In this document: piece after piece, positions 59,691-64,000 of the stretch
How the letters are laid out: each line of letters opens with the position of its first letter
Position numbering within the stretch: position 1 is the first letter of the stretch
Assembly (NCBI GenBank): GCA_030562195.1
Contig: CM060200.1
Location: 16,678,001-16,742,000 of the forward strand
Source of the DNA: Nipponacmea schrenckii
Lineage: Eukaryota; Mollusca; Gastropoda; Lottiidae
Direction: 5' to 3'
DNA length: 64,000 nt
Made by a program: the position numbers and the translations under genes
The notes under the pieces: model-generated
What the model was told of the DNA's origin: nothing
Databases searched by the model: none
Seen by the model: the letters and a program-made list of their open reading frames with translations, nothing else

Positions 59691-59985
59691 CCTCATAAAT
59701 ATGTGGACATATATTGTCGAGGCCCCTTTCCATTGGTCTGTCGGTCCATCAACATTTGTTGTAGACACTATATAGGCTACAATTTTCTATGGATTTTAAT
59801 GAAACTTAGTATGAGCATTGGTATTGATAAGACTGCGGTCAAGATCGATTTTGGCGATTTTTTGATGAACGGTTTTTGAGTTATTGCCCCTGCCTCTATA
59901 TTTGTTGTAGACACAATAGAAGCTACAATATTTACAGGGATTTGAATGAAATTTTGTGTGAGCATTAGAATTGATAAGACGGCTT
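59691..59985 (-). mobile_element. pearl-like fragment, copy J
   Basis: Inverse orientation: hairpin end (TATACGGCCTCATAAATATG), GTCTGTCGGTCCATC, then one and a half core units, cut at a G-run (59990-60000). Confidence 0.7.
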
Positions 59986-60419
59986 AATGGGAGGGGGGGG
60001 GTGTTGTAGGTGGAACAAATTCAAAGCAAAATTTCAACATAGAAAGGGGTACAAAAACTATACTATATATAATTTAGCATAAAGTCAGGATAATAGGATG
60101 TCTGAGGTGAGGAAACAAGTAGCTTTCAAAAAATGTTAAAAGAAAGGGGATGTGAAAGGAGATGAGCAGGATATTTTTAAATACTAAAAAGAGGTACTGA
60201 TATGAAAAGGAGGTAGGTGGGGGAGGGGTAGAAAGTACTTGAAGGTATGAATAGCAATATTGTGTACTCAGTTATAACTTTGAATAGTTTTTAAATGTAT
60301 CAGGATTATATTCATTAAGTCCCAAGGGACAAATGGTATTTAACTTGTGAATCCATACTGATTCAGCTAAGTCTAATTTAGTTTTATCTTCATGTGGAAT
60401 TTTTTGTAAGATGGTACTT
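59986..60419. other. non-coding, G/A-rich then plain
   Basis: Starts with a G9 run and purine-rich sequence (60000-60235), resembling retroelement 3' regions. Text at 60295-60400 (CATTAAGTCCCAAGGGAC, GTGAATCCATACTGATTCAG) resembles the upstream part of PLE C-terminal regions on the minus strand, but I could not frame it. Confidence 0.3.
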
Positions 60420-62362
60420 TTTATACGCCCACATGGAAATGTGGACGTATATTGCCGTCGCCCCTGTCCGTCCGTCGGTCCGTCCACATTTGTTGTATCC
60501 ACGATAGAGGCTACAGTTTTTATCCGATCTTAATGAAACTTGGTATACATGTATATATTGATGATATCTCGGTCAAGTTCGAAAATGGAAATTTTCGCAT
60601 GAACGGTTTTTGAGTTATTGCCCTTGACTTAGCAAAAACGCGTCAAATTTGGGTTGTATCCACAATACAGGCTACAGTTTTTATCCGATCTTAATGAAAC
60701 TTGGTATACATGTATATATTGATGATATCTTGGTCAAGTTCGAAAATTAAAATTATCGAATGAAAGGAATTTGAGTTATTGGCCTTGACTTAGTAAAACG
60801 CGTCAAATTTGGGTTGTATCCACAATAGAGGCTACAGTTTTTATCTGATCTTAATGAAACTTGGTATACATGTATATATTGAGTTTGAAAATGGAAATTT
60901 TCGCATGAACGGTTTTTGAGTTATTGCCCTTGACTTAGTAAAAACGCATCAAATTTGGGTTGTATCCACAATAGAGGCTACAGTTTTTATCCGATCTTAA
61001 TGAAACTTGGTATACATGTATATATTGATGATATCTTGATCAAGTTCGAAAATTGAAATTATCGAATCAACGGATTTTGAGTTATTGCCCTTGACTTAGT
61101 AAAAACTCGTTAAATTTGGGTTGTATTCACGATAGAAGCTACAGTTTTTATCCCAACTTAATGAAACTTGGTATACATGTATATATTGATGATATCTCAG
61201 TCAAGTTCGAAAATGGAAATTATCGCATGAACGGTTTTTGAGTTATTGCACTTGACTTAGTAAAAACGCGTCAAATTTGGTTTGTATCTACAATAGAGGC
61301 TACAGTTTTTATCCGATCTTAATGAAACTTGGTATACATGTATATATTGATGATATCTCGGTCAAGTTCGAAAATGGAAATTATCGCATGCACGTTTTTT
61401 GAGTTATTGCACTTGACTTAGTAAAAACGCGTCAAATTTGGGTTGTATCCACAATAGAGGCTACAGTTTTTATCTGATCTTAATGAAACTTGGTATACAT
61501 GTATATATTGATGATATCTCTGTCAAGGTTGAAAATGGAAATCATTGCACGAACGGATTTTGAGTTATTGCCTTGACTTAGTAAAAACGCATCAAATTAG
61601 GGTTGTATCCACGATAGAGGCTACAGTTTTTATCCGATCTTAATGAAACTTGGTATACATGTATATATTGATGATATCTCGGTCAAATTCCAAAATGGAA
61701 ATTATCGAATGAACAGATTTTGAGTTTTTGCCCTTGACTAAGTAAAAACGCGTCAAATTTGGGTTATATCCACGATATAGGCTACAGTTTTTATCAGAAA
61801 TTCAAATTTGACGATTTTTTGATGAATAGTTTATGAGTAATTGCCCTTGACTAAGTAAAATTGCGTAAAAATTCATTTTCTATAGACACTATAGAAGCTA
61901 CAATTATCTATGGATTTTAATGAAACTTGGTATGAGCATTGGAATTGATAAGAGGGCGGTCAAGTTCGATTTGGACGATTTTGCGATAAACAGTTTTGGA
62001 GTTATTGCCCCTGCCTCTATATTTGTTGTAGACAAAATAGAAGCTACAATTTTCAATGGATTTAAATGAAACTTGGTGTGAGCATTGGAATTGATAAGAC
62101 AATGGTCAAGTTCGAATTTGAAGATTTTGCGATGAACAGTTTTTTAGATTTTGGCCTTGACTTTGTAAGATTGTGTCAAAATTTTATTGTGGGTTCAATA
62201 GAAGCTACAATTTTCAATGGATTTTGATGAAACTTGGTGTTTTTGAGTTTTTGTCCTTGACTTCAATATCCATTTAGTGAATGTTTTTGAGTCATTGCTC
62301 AATTTATTTTTCAAATTCAATGCTGCCAGTGGGCGTATGTTACCTTGCCTGGCAAGCTATCT
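60420..62362 (-). mobile_element. pearl-like element, copy K (full length)
   Basis: Inverse of copies A and F: terminal hairpin at 60423-60452, CCGTCCGTCGGTCCGTCC tract, about eight ~160-bp cores to 61800, the 500-bp 5' part, and the canonical start at 62330-62362. Confidence 0.87.
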
Positions 62363-62756
62363 TTAAATAATGTCCAGGAATGTTAAAGTGTGGTGCCACT
62401 CTAGGAGCCTTACCAGCTTTGTTGATTCCACAACAGGCACATGTCAAACAATAAACTACAAAATTTGATTCACAAGAAACATTGTCTTTCATTTTAAAAG
62501 TTTGTAAGTCTCTATTCTGTATCACTGTTGTAGTTTCTATGGTATCACAAGCCTTACATGGTGGTCTTTTCCTTGAACATGGTTTGCAACCCCAGGTATT
62601 AGGATAGTTTGTAGTTGGTTGTCGAATCATATTAGACTTCAGTATATCTCCGATAGTTTTACATGTATTTCTCTTTTCTGCTATAATGACTCTGCTGGAT
62701 TCGAGTACTTTTCTCATACGGGTACTGGTATTGAGAATTTTATTATCTAAAAGCAT
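62363..62756 (-). pseudogene. Penelope-like element C-terminal remnant with Cys motif and partial GIY-YIG
   Basis: A 138-aa minus-strand frame: NTWGCKPCSRKRPPCKACDT, TFKMKDNVSCESNFVVYCLT, then FNIPGHYLK. The Cys cluster and a CxSxNVVY-like start are typical of the region before and into the GIY-YIG domain of PLEs. It is a different lineage from PLE-A/B/C. Cut by the start of pearl-like copy K. Confidence 0.7.
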
Positions 62757-62834
62757 ATTTCTAAGGTTGTAAATTTAATTGTTGGATGTTGTTGGTTTAG
62801 TAGATATAGGAAGTTATTCGATTCTTCATATTTA

Positions 62835-63150
62835 CTGCCAAGGCATCCTAGTTTTTTACAACTAAGATCACCATTTGGAACTTTTTAATTGGTTTGGTTC
62901 AACTCTACATTTGACTTGGAATCTACCTGAATCTTTAAGGAAGGATCATCAATTATGAAGGAAATCACCTCCACAAGGAAATCCACACGAAACGTTGGAG
63001 AATAAATGGTTTTTATTGGCAGAACTTAATTATTTTAATCTTCATACTGCCAATTTACTGCCAAGGCATCATAGTTTTTTACAACTAAGATCACCATTTG
63101 GAACTTCTTCAATGGTTTGGTTCAACTCTACATTTGACTTGGAATCTACA
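62835..63150 (+). repeat. ~90-bp direct repeat flanking a PLE-type junction
   Basis: CTGCCAAGGCATC, then GTTTTTTACAACTAAGATCA and ACTCTACATTTGACTTGGAA, occur at about 62836-62921 and again at 63058-63148. Between them is CACACGAAACGTTGGAGAAT (62987-63006), a type of sequence often seen at PLE ends. Confidence 0.7.
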
Positions 63151-64000
63151 CATGGAAATGTGGACGTATATTGCCGTCGCCCCCGTCCCTCCGTCCGTCC
63201 ACATTTGTTGTACTCACAATAGAAGCTACAGTTTTTATCCGATCTTAATGAAACTTGGTATACATGTATATATTGATGATATCTCGGTCAAGTTCGAAAA
63301 TGGAAATTATCGCATGAACGGTTTTTGAGTTATTGCCCTTTACTTAGTAAAAACGCGTCAAATTTGGGTTGTATCCACGATAGAGGCTACAGTTTTTATC
63401 CGATCTTAATGAAACTTGGTATACATGTATATATTAAGGATATTTCGGTCAATTTCGAAAATGGAAATTTTTTGATGAATAGCTTATGAGTAATTGCCCG
63501 TGACTAAGTAAAATTGCGTAAAAATTCATTTTCTGTAGACACTATAGAAGCTACAATTATCTATGGATTTTAATGAAACTTGGTATGAGCATTGGAATTG
63601 ATAAGAGGGCGGTCAAGTTCGATTTGGATGATTTTGCGATAAACAGTTTTGGAGTTATTGCCCCTGCCTCTATATTTGTTGTAGACAAAGTAGAAGCTAC
63701 ATTTTTCAATGGATTTAAATGAAAGTTGGTGTGAGCATTGGAATTGATAAGACGACGGTCAAGTTCGAATTTGAAGATTTTTCGATGAACAGTTTTTTAG
63801 TTATTGCCCTTTACTTAGTAAGATTGCGTCAAAATTTTATTGCAGGTTCAATAGAAGCTACAATTTTCAATGGATTTTGATGAAACTTGGTGTTTTTGAG
63901 TTTTTCCCTTGACTTCAATTTCCATTTAGTGAATGTTTTTGAGTCATTGCTCTATTTATTTCAAATTCAATGCTGCCAATGGGCGTATGTTACCTTGCCT
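63149..64000 (-). mobile_element. pearl-like element, copy L (runs off the window)
   Basis: Inverse orientation: part of the terminal hairpin (63150-63172), CCGTCCCTCCGTCCGTCC, about two core units, then the 5' part. The start motif is entered at 63980-64000. Confidence 0.82.

Noticed and set aside
60000..60240. purine-rich stretch as a G-quadruplex regulatory region
   Set aside because: Only one G9 run and scattered short G-runs; no regular four-run pattern.

Overview
This is a eukaryotic, AT-rich, intron-rich genomic window. It is most likely from a mollusc. The reasons are two intron-containing metazoan genes and many copies of an element built like the bivalve 'pearl' family: ~160-bp core tandem repeats, then an ACGG microsatellite, then a terminal hairpin. 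No bacterial operons, rRNA, tRNA genes or CRISPR arrays were seen.

Two host genes are clear. (1) VCP/p97 (TER94, CDC48) lies on the minus strand from 50507 to 22882. I could assemble all 18 coding exons (2,412 nt, 803 aa plus stop) with GT-AG junctions and unbroken phase. It has the N domain, the D1 and D2 AAA+ ATPase domains with Walker A, Walker B and arginine fingers, and a DDDLYS tail. (2) A leptin-receptor-overlapping-transcript family gene (LEPROT/LEPROTL1, Vps55-like) starts at 54259 on the plus strand. Three exons are visible and the last lies beyond the window. The two genes are divergent. Between them is a ~2-kb, 25-bp minisatellite (about 51270-53250) that leaves very long but meaningless reading frames open. 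A possible small third gene (two exons, minus strand, 9680-9030) encodes a 56-aa basic protein I do not recognise.

The rest is mostly transposable elements. Bases 1230-21600 are a nested stack. A Penelope-like retroelement (PLE-A) is split by an IS3EU-like DNA element (3489-7255, 6-bp duplication CAACAA), by a 9.4-kb segment with terminal inverted repeats (7300-16665, 6-bp duplication CACCGG), and by a second PLE (PLE-B, about 17192-21100). The 9.4-kb segment holds a decayed Ty3/gypsy-type polyprotein, a hAT-like MITE, a 2-kb pearl-like element and the small candidate gene. A third PLE (PLE-C, 38250-41935) sits in the longest-but-one VCP intron. These PLEs carry an upstream ORF with an SGNH/GDSL-hydrolase-like domain before the reverse transcriptase and GIY-YIG endonuclease.

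VCP introns hold at least eight pearl-like copies, several MITEs with clear inverted repeats, and a probable tRNA-derived SINE. Three pearl-like copies begin or end within about 8-35 bp of VCP splice sites. The right end (59.7-64 kb) is pearl-like arrays, a PLE C-terminal remnant and short duplications. Bases 40-539 are an assembly gap.
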